NCBI GenBank assembly: GCA_022822005.1
Contig: JAJECO010000040.1
Span: 126,090 to 190,089, forward strand
DNA from: Candidatus Poribacteria bacterium
Lineage (GTDB): Bacteria; Poribacteria; WGA-4E; PCPOR2b
DNA: 64,000 bases
Direction: 5' to 3'
Shown here piece by piece: positions 57,232 to 64,000 of the stretch. Numbering within the stretch: position 1 is the stretch's first letter; the number at the start of each line of letters is the position of its first letter. The translations under genes and the position numbers were made by a program. The notes below the pieces were generated by a model that worked only from the letters and a program-made list of their open reading frames with translations, was not told where the DNA came from and did no database searches.

Positions 57232-57438
57232 ATTTAATTTCCTTCTTGGGATTCGCTAGGCAAACAACTTTATCCCGAAAACACCCGGTGTCTTGCGCTA
57301 TAGTTCTAGGCTCACTGAACCAAGCATATTGCGTAACGTTGTTGGTATATTCAGGACTAAAAAGCGCGCGCTCACTCTAAGCGGTGGGGGTGGTTGAGGA
57401 GGACGAAGTTCAGAGGTGGGAGGTGATAAAATAGGTAT

Positions 57439-57473
57439 AACCTTGCGAAGGTTTTTGAAACCCTCGCAAGGTT
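57439..57473. repeat. Long near-perfect palindromic hairpin
   Basis: AACCTTGCGAAGGTTT (57439-57454) pairs with AAACCCTCGCAAGGTT (57458-57473) around a three-base loop, with one mismatch in 16 pairs. It lies about 30 bases beyond the stop of the minus-strand LamG gene. No T-run follows on the minus strand, so a terminator is possible but a dispersed palindrome is equally likely. Confidence 0.55.
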
Positions 57474-57501
57474 TGAGTTTATTGAGAATTTTAACAGAAT
57501 G

Positions 57502-58398
57502 TCACCGGCTAAAATTCTCTCGAGTGTTTCTAGTCTTGATAGCACCCCAAGTTGTGGTAGCTTTGCCTTGCGGGCTAACAGCAAGTGCACCTGCCTCAAG
57601 TCCATCGTCCATGATGGTCCGAATTTCATCTTCACTCAACGCACGATCAAGCAGCGCGACATCGTCAATGAGCCCATTAAAATTGCCGGTGTCATTCGGA
57701 CGGGTAGCGATGATGAATGGATCGCCAGCGGCTTTGAGATCTGGTAGTGCGTTACACGGATCATCTCCGTTCGGGCTGTCTCCATCAAAACATTTATCCT
57801 GCCCTTTTCTTCCATCGGTATAAACAAGCAGGGACGGTTGTTTCCAGAGTCCGACGACATGATGCCACACGTCATCCGTTAGGGTGTCGCGTGGTGCTTG
57901 AGCATCAGCCCACTTGCAGCATCCATCAGCACCAAAAACAATACGCCCTGTGTCTCCTGCACCACCGTTAAGTTCCCAGACGATATTCCGGCTGCCATCT
58001 CCACCCGGAAAAGATTCGTTTGAAAACATACGTTGATTTCCTCCTGTGGTTGTTGCTTTGACCCACAAGGATATGGTAAACTCGTCGAAGGCGTTATAGT
58101 TCTGTGGATTCGGAATGGTGACGTTATTAAGTTTTCCATCTACAGCAGGAAACTTTAGTGCCCCACCAAACTTGCCCGGTTCTCTTTTCACACCATCTGC
58201 GGTGAAGTTATTGATTTTACCGTCTGCGTGGTTGCCACTTGCATCAACGATTGCATCACCATCTGCCTCATCAAAGAGCCAGATCCCTACGATATCCTCG
58301 TCTGCAAGCTCAATCTTGGTATATCCTGGATGCGCGAAGACCAGTCCAAGAGCAATAAGACTGGCACACATCAGGGTCAATTTTAACGCCGTGTTCAT
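57502..58398 (-). CDS. Secreted LamG-domain protein with W-G-x-I-K tail
   Basis: A 298-residue exported protein. The signal peptide ends near FAHPGYT. Residues ~35-265 are a LamG/concanavalin-like jelly roll (VGIWLFDEADGDAIVDASGN, FTISLWVKATTTGG, GLIDDVALLDRALSEDEI). The tail is ALAVSPQGKATTTWGAIK, then an Arg-rich end. The Kelch and two other LamG proteins share this tail. AGGAGG lies seven bases before the ATG. Carbohydrate or protein binding outside the cell is likely. Confidence 0.88.
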   Translation of the reverse strand: MNTALKLTLMCASLIALGLVFAHPGYTKIELADEDIVGIWLFDEADGDAIVDASGNHADGKINNFTADGVKREPGKFGGALKFPAVDGKLNNVTIPNPQNYNAFDEFTISLWVKATTTGGNQRMFSNESFPGGDGSRNIVWELNGGAGDTGRIVFGADGCCKWADAQAPRDTLTDDVWHHVVGLWKQPSLLVYTDGRKGQDKCFDGDSPNGDDPCNALPDLKAAGDPFIIATRPNDTGNFNGLIDDVALLDRALSEDEIRTIMDDGLEAGALAVSPQGKATTTWGAIKTRNTRENFSR

Positions 58399-58520
58399 GC
58401 ATTAACCTCCTAATATTTACTAGCAGCTGCCGAATTTAGCGGCGAATCGCCGCCCTATATAACGTATACAGTAATAATGTTAGCATCTTTTAAAATTTAT
58501 TGCAACGATTTTTTTGATTT

Positions 58521-60245
58521 TCATTTCTCGCTCGGTTCTGTGATTTCGATAACCTGATTGACAGCAGCTGTCTCCAGTTTATAAACACGCTCACCCGGAA
58601 ATGTTGCAACGATTTTATCGATGATCACGTGCCGCCCCAAACCGAAATGAAGGGTAAGCGCATTTTGGCAGAGGTATCCGGAACCACTTTTGACTTCAGC
58701 CATTTGTGAAACATCTCCGGTAACGACTTCGACCCGTACCCCGATTCCCCCCCGGTTACTTGTAGTTCCACGGATGCGCACTTTCACCCAATTGTTCCGG
58801 CTTCCACCATCATTTCTGAGCAGTTGGGGCTTTCCATCGCTGTTGGTAACCAGTATATCGATGTCGCCGTCGTTATCGTAGTCTCCGAATGCAGAGCCCC
58901 GGCTGGGTGCTTTTTGGGACAGATCGAGGCCGGTATTGGTAGTGACCTCTTGAAAAACGCCACCGCCCAGATTTCTGAATAGGTGATTGACCTGTGCGTA
59001 AGTCGTTTCAGGGTTGAATTCCTCAACATTACCGAAGATGTGCCCGTTGGCAATAAATATATCCTTGGCACCGTCGTTGTCATAGTCGAAGAAGCAGACA
59101 CCCCACCCCAAAGACGCGTAGGTACTTTCGCCTGTCCCAGAGATATAAGAAGCGTCAGAAAAAAAACCATCTCCGTCATTGTGATATAAGGTTGCCACTT
59201 CATCCTGAAAATTGGTCACCATAATATCCAAGCGACCATCATTGTCGTAATCACCAAAATCAACGCCCATACCGCTGCCCATTTCGCCATCCTCGCTCAA
59301 CGCAACACCCGCGAAAAACGCCTCGTCGGAGAATGAACCATCCCGGTTATTGCGAAACAGATGGTTCTCATTCGTGTCGTTCGCTACATAAATATCACTG
59401 TAGCCATCGTTGTCGTAGTCGCCCCAAACAACCCCAAGTCCTCTGCTCCGCGGCTGGTAGACGCCTGCAGTTTGGGTAACTTCCGTAAATGTTCCATCGG
59501 CATTGTTCTGATAGAGGATATCCGCCTCGCCGACATATTCCTGGGGATTACAATACGTGCGCACACCTTTATTCTTGCAGATTTTGTTTTTATCCAGTTG
59601 ATACTGAATATAGTTGGTCACGTACAAATCGAGATGACCATCATTGTCATAATCCGCGAAGGCGCAAGAAGCTCCCCAACGCACATCCCCAACATTGGCT
59701 TGATCCGCTACATCCGTGAAAGTTCCGTTTCCATTATTGCGGTAGAGGCGGTTTTTTCCGAAATTGGTCACATACAGATCGAGATAACCATCGTTGTCAT
59801 AATCACCAACGCAGCATCCAACCCCGTAACTCCTGTCCCCAACTCCGGCAATCTCTGTTACGTCGGTAAAAGTCCCGTCCCCGTTATTTCGATAGAGGCA
59901 ATCTGTTGGTGGTTTCTCCGATTCAAAACCGGGGAGATCTGCTCCGTTGACGAAGTAGAGATCGAGATAACCATCGTTATCATAATCAAAAAATGCTGCC
60001 CCTGAACCGAGCTGTTCTACAAAGTAAAATTCGCCACTCCTGCCATTTGTATGCTTAAAATTGATGCCAGCTTCTGCGGTCACATCGGTGAAGGTTGGCG
60101 TCTGGGCTGCGAGGGTTAGAGACGCAAATAGCAGGAGTAGGCAAACGTGAAACGCGAAACGTGAAACGTAGTGCGTAAAACGTATTGTGTATTGCGTATT
60201 GCGTATTGCGTAAAATAACCTTCCTTCCATTCTGCCCATCCTCAT
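58521..60245 (-). CDS. CRTAC1-type FG-GAP/VCBS propeller with ASPIC/UnbV domain
   Basis: A 574-residue exported protein. Seven FG-GAP/VCBS blades carry Ca-binding loops such as YDNDGYLDLYFVNG and YDNDGDIDILVTN, enough for a seven-bladed propeller. The C-terminus (~480-570) is an ASPIC/UnbV domain (NWVKVRIRGTTSNRGGIG). The start codon overlaps the TPR stop as ATGA, so translation is coupled. Residues ~11-34, before the signal core (VCLLLLFASL), are encoded by an array of ten 7-bp units. Slippage there would shift the frame. Confidence 0.92.
   Translation of the reverse strand: MRMGRMEGRLFYAIRNTQYTIRFTHYVSRFAFHVCLLLLFASLTLAAQTPTFTDVTAEAGINFKHTNGRSGEFYFVEQLGSGAAFFDYDNDGYLDLYFVNGADLPGFESEKPPTDCLYRNNGDGTFTDVTEIAGVGDRSYGVGCCVGDYDNDGYLDLYVTNFGKNRLYRNNGNGTFTDVADQANVGDVRWGASCAFADYDNDGHLDLYVTNYIQYQLDKNKICKNKGVRTYCNPQEYVGEADILYQNNADGTFTEVTQTAGVYQPRSRGLGVVWGDYDNDGYSDIYVANDTNENHLFRNNRDGSFSDEAFFAGVALSEDGEMGSGMGVDFGDYDNDGRLDIMVTNFQDEVATLYHNDGDGFFSDASYISGTGESTYASLGWGVCFFDYDNDGAKDIFIANGHIFGNVEEFNPETTYAQVNHLFRNLGGGVFQEVTTNTGLDLSQKAPSRGSAFGDYDNDGDIDILVTNSDGKPQLLRNDGGSRNNWVKVRIRGTTSNRGGIGVRVEVVTGDVSQMAEVKSGSGYLCQNALTLHFGLGRHVIIDKIVATFPGERVYKLETAAVNQVIEITEPSEK
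60146..60215. repeat. Tandem array of ten degenerate 7-bp units
   Basis: On the plus strand the units read CGTGAAA, CGCGAAA, CGTGAAA, CGTAGTG, CGTAAAA, CGTATTG, TGTATTG, CGTATTG, CGTATTG and CGTAAAA, with no gap. Nearly all begin CGT. The array lies inside the 5' end of the FG-GAP gene and encodes its pre-signal region. Related shorter tracts lie at 17579, 28125 and 34909. Confidence 0.85.
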
Positions 60246-61435
60246 TTCTTCCGTTCAGCGATTGCTTTTTGGATTGATTTCTGGCGTGCTATATAGTCCG
60301 GATCATCGGGTTGTAAATCAAGTGCTTTGGCAATCGCCTCGGCGGCTTCCGTGTATCTTCCCGCGCTATAAAGGGCGTAAGCGAGGGTATCCCAGTGAGA
60401 AGCGGTCGGTTTCAGTTTAACCGCCTTTGTCGCAAGTACAACTGCCCTATCTAACTTCTTCTCGCTCTCGGCATAAAACCAAGCGAGTGCGTTACAAGCG
60501 GGCGCAAAATTGGGGTTAAGCGTGAGGGCAGCTTCAAACGCCTCGATCGCCTTTTCGATTGCACCCTGTTTGTGATAGATACTGCCCAGTTGATAGTGCC
60601 CCGCAGCGAAATTAGGTCTGATCTCAAGCGCGCGTTGGAGATACTCCACCGCGGCTTCCAAATCATTCTGCTGGAGAGCAATAGCGCTAAGCCGGGCATA
60701 GGCAGGCGCAAACGCGGCATCCATGTCAAGCGTGCGCTGAAATGCTGTCAGCGCTTCGCCGATCTCTCCCTCTTTCAGCGATCGTTCTGCGAGATTAAAC
60801 CGTTCCTTCGCTTTAATCTCCCGAAACTTTTCCAACTGATGTTTCCCTTCCTCCTGTTTGCCCACCCGGAAATAGGCATTCGCCAGTTGATAGTAAGCAC
60901 CTGTGTGATTTGGATAGAGTGCTATCGCTTTCTGATAAAAGGGAACGGCTTCTTCAAACTTTCCCTGTTGAGTTAAGAGGTAACCGAGTTGGAAATGTGG
61001 TAGAGAGAGTTCCGGATCTAATTCGATGGCGAGATGATATTGGGTTTTCGCTTTGTCAAAAGCTCCTTTCCTCGCATGGATTAGGCCAAGCTGGTAACGT
61101 CCGAGCACTTTTAAGCCATATTGTGCACTCGGTGAGTTGGGATCAAGATGCAACGCAATAGCGTAAGATTCAACCGCCTTGTCAATCCATCCCAATCTGC
61201 TGCAGGCAATCGCAAGTTGCACATGGACATCAACCGCTCGGGGCTGAATAGTGCGCGCCTTTGAGAGATGTTCGACCGCTTTGAAGAACTCGCGTTGACT
61301 CGCGTATCGATCTGCTTTTTGGAGATGTGTCTGAAATTCAGACTCTGAATAAAGGGGGAAGCTGCACAAAGTCAGGAAAACCACGATCAGGAAAAAGAAA
61401 ATCCATCTGTTATACAAGTTGTGTAAATTGACCAT
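60242..61435 (-). CDS. Exported TPR-repeat protein
   Basis: A 397-residue protein. An N-terminal hydrophobic helix (IFFFLIVVFLTLCSFPLYS) serves as signal or anchor. About nine TPR repeats follow (KADRYASQREFFKAVEHLSK, GKFEEAVPFYQKAIALYPNH, GAIEKAIEAFEAALTLNPNF). It probably acts as a scaffold in the periplasm. GAGGT precedes the ATG by seven bases. Its stop overlaps the start of the FG-GAP gene by four bases, so both are made together and may interact. Confidence 0.9.
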   Translation of the reverse strand: MVNLHNLYNRWIFFFLIVVFLTLCSFPLYSESEFQTHLQKADRYASQREFFKAVEHLSKARTIQPRAVDVHVQLAIACSRLGWIDKAVESYAIALHLDPNSPSAQYGLKVLGRYQLGLIHARKGAFDKAKTQYHLAIELDPELSLPHFQLGYLLTQQGKFEEAVPFYQKAIALYPNHTGAYYQLANAYFRVGKQEEGKHQLEKFREIKAKERFNLAERSLKEGEIGEALTAFQRTLDMDAAFAPAYARLSAIALQQNDLEAAVEYLQRALEIRPNFAAGHYQLGSIYHKQGAIEKAIEAFEAALTLNPNFAPACNALAWFYAESEKKLDRAVVLATKAVKLKPTASHWDTLAYALYSAGRYTEAAEAIAKALDLQPDDPDYIARQKSIQKAIAERKK

Positions 61436-61621
61436 CTGATGTTACCTCAACACAATTGCCGATTTTTTGTAGACAATTGCGCGATTTTTTGTTAAACTTG
61501 TATGAAATTCTTTCCGATTCCATTGTGAAGAATTCCTAAGACAAAACCACACAAGTTATTGGCTGCTCAATAGGAAGGGTGTAAAACTCTCTTCTACCAG
61601 AACTCAGAAGGAGAATGTAAT

Positions 61622-62503
61622 ATGAAATTGTCTAACAGAACTATCCTCGGTCTCACGCTTATCATGGCGCTGACAACCTCCATGGTATTCGCAACGAGCC
61701 CGGTGAAGGGACCTGTGCTTTACTTTAACCCCGTAGAGACCCGGCAAGAAAAGGGGGACAATGCTTGGAAGAATGCCGGCAAAGCTGGGGGAGAAGTTAG
61801 AAAAGGCGAAGGCAAACCATCCCTTGAAGTGGGCCCCATTGAAATTCCATCAATCGGTCTTAAGGCGGATGACGCTGCGTGGTATACCGCAACTAAGTCT
61901 AAGTCAGTTTTCGCCAATGAAGCGGAGGACGATAAAGCACCTGTCGTTAATCTTGAGAACTTCACCCTTGGACTCCTTATGCGGGTGAACGGTCCATATT
62001 TCGCAGAAGAAAACATCATCATAGGCATTCAAACCGAGGGGAAGATACCGCCTCGGGCGCATGAACAGGTTATTCGGATATGGTTAGATGTCGCCGGCAA
62101 AGGCATCGTCCAAAACGTAAGTATCGCTCAGAACGTTATACAAGCCCGTCACGACTTTTCCAACAGACGAAACAAACTGAAGCTTGGAGAAAACGAGTGG
62201 CATTGGGTTCACGTTGTGTTTGAGAGTGGCGTGAGTATGACCACCTACCTCGATGGAAAAGAGGCAGCCTCCAATCCAACAGAAGTAAAGTGGAACGCCG
62301 AGCACGATCTAAATCTTCACGGGATATTCACCTCCAATTTTGAGGTGCAGCAGCGAACCTGCAACTGTTCTATCGCAATCTATCGCGTCTATGACCGGGT
62401 GCTCACACCAGACGAAATCAGCAAAAATGTCAGAAATTCACTGGCGGTTGATCCGGCGGGCAAACTCGCCATCACTTGGGGCAAGATGAAACGTGGCTTT
62501 TAG
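61622..62503 (+). CDS. Secreted LamG-like protein with W-G-x-M-K tail (paralogue 1)
   Basis: A 293-residue exported protein; the signal peptide ends MVFATS. A LamG/concanavalin-like domain covers ~25-260 (PVLYFNPVETRQEKGDNAW, WHWVHVVFESGVSMTTYLDG). Near the end are RTCNCSIAIYRVYDRVLTPD and AVDPAGKLAITWGKMKRGF. AGAAGGAGA precedes the ATG. The next gene is a close paralogue; a 38-base stretch (62348-62385) is identical at DNA level. Function unknown. Confidence 0.85.
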   Translation: MKLSNRTILGLTLIMALTTSMVFATSPVKGPVLYFNPVETRQEKGDNAWKNAGKAGGEVRKGEGKPSLEVGPIEIPSIGLKADDAAWYTATKSKSVFANEAEDDKAPVVNLENFTLGLLMRVNGPYFAEENIIIGIQTEGKIPPRAHEQVIRIWLDVAGKGIVQNVSIAQNVIQARHDFSNRRNKLKLGENEWHWVHVVFESGVSMTTYLDGKEAASNPTEVKWNAEHDLNLHGIFTSNFEVQQRTCNCSIAIYRVYDRVLTPDEISKNVRNSLAVDPAGKLAITWGKMKRGF

Positions 62504-62628
62504 TCTGGAGATCTTTTTGACAGACCCCCAAACGTTTCACTAATGCTTGACTTCCTATTCTATTGAGCGGTTAGCGTAATAATTAGGAGGATAGTAACCC
62601 CCACAGTATCTATCAGGAGGAGATTAAA

Positions 62629-63543
62629 ATGAAAACGGCTAATAGTGCTATTCTGAGTGTGGTGCTGATTACGGTCCTTATCTCATCTGTGGCGTTTGCC
62701 GTGAGTCCGGTTAGGGACCCCGTGCTCTACTTTAACCCTGTAGAAACACGCCAGCAGAAGGGTAGCAATGTGTGGCGGAACGCTGGCACGGCTGGTGGAC
62801 AACTAAAACGAGGGGCTGTCAAGCCGAACCTTGAACACGGCACCATTGAAATTCCCGCGATTGGCGTCAAGTCGGACAATGCCGCTTGGTACACAGCAAC
62901 TGAGTCTAAGGCTGTCTTTGCCAACGACGAGGAGGATAAAGACGCACCTATTGTCCATCTTCAGGATTTTACCATTGGGCTTCTTATGCGAATAAATGGG
63001 CCCCTCTTTCTGGAAGAGCACCAAGTATTTGGACTTCAGACCCAGCCGTGGGCTCCTATTAAAGACGGCTGGAACGCCGGAGCACCGAGAGACCAGATTG
63101 TTCGGGTTTGGTTAGATGCTAACGGTAGTGGAATATTCCAAAACATAAGCATCGCCCAAAACGTCGTGCAACATCGCCAAGACCTAGCAAAACGGAAAAA
63201 CAAGCTGAACATCGGACAGAAAGAATGGCACTGGGTACATCTCGTCTTTACCAGCGGAGAGAGTATAAAAATCTACCGAGATGGTGTCGAGGTTTCCAAT
63301 AATCCAACCGAGGTGGAGTGGGATCCCGCACACCCAATGCTACAGCACGGCATATTTACTTCCGCTCGTGTTGAACAGCAGCGAACCTGCAACTGTTCTA
63401 TCGCAATCTATCGTGTCTATGACCGGACACTCAGCCCAGACGAAATTAACAAAAATGTCAAAAACTCACTCGCAGTTGATCCCGCTGGCAAACTTGCTGT
63501 CACCTGGGGCAAGATGAAGCGCAGGTTGTCAGCCCATAGATAG
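62629..63543 (+). CDS. Secreted LamG-like protein with W-G-x-M-K tail (paralogue 2)
   Basis: A 304-residue exported protein; the signal peptide ends VAFAVS. It aligns with the preceding gene along its full length (PVLYFNPVETRQQKGSNVW). It differs by an insert of about 12 residues (PWAPIKDGWNAGAPRD) in the middle. The end is LAVDPAGKLAVTWGKMKRRLSAHR. AGGAGGAGA precedes the ATG. The copies diverge across most of the gene yet are almost identical at 63376-63425, which suggests gene conversion. Confidence 0.87.
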   Translation: MKTANSAILSVVLITVLISSVAFAVSPVRDPVLYFNPVETRQQKGSNVWRNAGTAGGQLKRGAVKPNLEHGTIEIPAIGVKSDNAAWYTATESKAVFANDEEDKDAPIVHLQDFTIGLLMRINGPLFLEEHQVFGLQTQPWAPIKDGWNAGAPRDQIVRVWLDANGSGIFQNISIAQNVVQHRQDLAKRKNKLNIGQKEWHWVHLVFTSGESIKIYRDGVEVSNNPTEVEWDPAHPMLQHGIFTSARVEQQRTCNCSIAIYRVYDRTLSPDEINKNVKNSLAVDPAGKLAVTWGKMKRRLSAHR

Positions 63544-63565
63544 GAAAAAGTGTCGAGGGTATCGC

Positions 63566-63606
63566 AAGGTGTCTTCGAATCACTTTCTTTCAACTTGAGA
63601 CACCTT
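63566..63606. terminator. Possible bidirectional terminator between convergent genes
   Basis: AAGGTGTCT (63566-63574) and AGACACCTT (63598-63606) form a perfect nine-base inverted repeat around a 23-base loop. It lies between the plus-strand LamG gene and the minus-strand aldo/keto reductase, and overlaps the latter's stop. No long T-run is present. Confidence 0.4.
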
Positions 63607-64000
63607 AGAAACTCCCTTGTGGACGTCCGACGAATGATTCGGAAACAGCATCTAGTTTTTTTCGTACGGAATCATCAAGCGTCCAACCGACACCACCGAT
63701 GTTATCGTCCAAGTGTTCGATTGTGTCTGCCCCGCTGATGGCAACCGTGATTTCTGGATGCGATAGCACCCAAGCTAAAGCCAGTTGTGCGGGCGTTTTT
63801 CCCAATTCATCGGCGAGCTGCCTAACCGTTGTTATAACGCGCGCGGCGCGTTCCTCCATCATACGGGCAAAATCGTCCTGACGCGTTGCAAAAAGGGTTC
63901 CTGACGGTGCTGGACGGTCTGGAGAGTATACCCCACTGAAGAGACCGACCGCCAGCGGACTAAACGCCATCGCTCCCAAACCCATATCCTTTACCAGACT
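63605..64000 (-). CDS. Aldo/keto reductase, C-terminal part (cut by window edge)
   Basis: The last ~131 residues of an aldo/keto reductase; the frame is open to the window edge. Family marks are MAFSPLAVGLFSGVY, LADELGKTPAQLALAWVLSHP and VAISGADTIEHLDDNIGG, typical of the NADPH-binding C-terminal end of KCNAB/YghZ-like reductases. The catalytic tetrad is outside the window. It is not a close relative of the aldo/keto reductase at 1778. Confidence 0.9.
   Translation of the reverse strand, partial: SLVKDMGLGAMAFSPLAVGLFSGVYSPDRPAPSGTLFATRQDDFARMMEERAARVITTVRQLADELGKTPAQLALAWVLSHPEITVAISGADTIEHLDDNIGGVGWTLDDSVRKKLDAVSESFVGRPQGSF

Noticed and set aside
59361-60005. A 214-codon plus-strand open frame opposite the FG-GAP protein
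   Set aside because: Its Ile/Val-rich repeats are the antisense of the DYDNDG loops, so it is a shadow.
60146-60215. CRISPR array
   Set aside because: The units are 7 bases and contiguous, with no spacers and no cas genes in the window.

Overview
The window is bacterial chromosome with about 47 protein genes and no stretch over 300 bases without a gene. No tRNA, rRNA, CRISPR array, insertion sequence or phage gene was seen. The content suggests a poorly cultured, PVC-like or candidate-phylum heterotroph. The best guess is Candidatus Poribacteria or a relative. The signs are four phytanoyl-CoA-dioxygenase-like enzymes, four Gfo/Idh/MocA dehydrogenases, LamG, Kelch, FG-GAP and CARDB secreted proteins, lipoproteins, and an ECF sigma factor fused to WD40 repeats. 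This placement is inference from gene content; no phylogenetic marker was compared.

Layout: 1-3430 (+) is a small catabolic group (Gfo/Idh, two PhyH-type dioxygenases, aldo/keto reductase). 3450-11438 (-) is a cell-envelope cluster: two LPP20-type proteins, an Ig-like lipoprotein, and two secreted caspase-like proteins, one fused to an FGE-sulfatase-fold domain. 11652-16431 (-) holds a DUF1611/DgcN-like enzyme, a CARDB/terpenoid-cyclase-fold protein and a beta-propeller protein. 16661-33658 (+) holds a membrane permease, lysA, clpB, a sialidase, an efflux adaptor/permease pair, a TPR-PD40 lipoprotein, a DUF5916 outer-membrane protein, a Kelch protein and a chorismate-lyase-like protein. 33716-44729 (-) holds a probable sugar-acid operon (Nramp-like transporter, PhyH, D-xylonate dehydratase, DSD1-type PLP enzyme), recG, a cupin, a lipoprotein and a Gfo/Idh enzyme. 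44886-48541 (+) holds the sigma-WD40 fusion and a cupin. 48625-57231 (-) is a second catabolic island (beta-helix protein, possible TIM-barrel protein, PhyH, two Gfo/Idh, two tandem enolase-superfamily enzymes, isochorismatase-like hydrolase). 57502-63543 carries LamG proteins and a TPR/FG-GAP operon. The window ends inside an aldo/keto reductase.

The catabolic groups look built to oxidise, dehydrate and cleave unusual sugars or sugar acids. The many exported propeller, LamG and Ig-like proteins point to an elaborate envelope or extracellular matrix.

The main unexplained signals are: (1) the caspase/LPP20 envelope cluster; (2) a family of degenerate 7-bp repeats at four gene boundaries, two of which encode the signal peptides of unrelated exported proteins; (3) a shared C-terminal W-G-x-(I/M)-K tail on LamG and Kelch proteins; (4) the membrane-tethered sigma factor with about 14 WD40 repeats; and (5) a tandem duplication of an enolase-superfamily gene that carried along the 3' end of the neighbouring Gfo/Idh gene.
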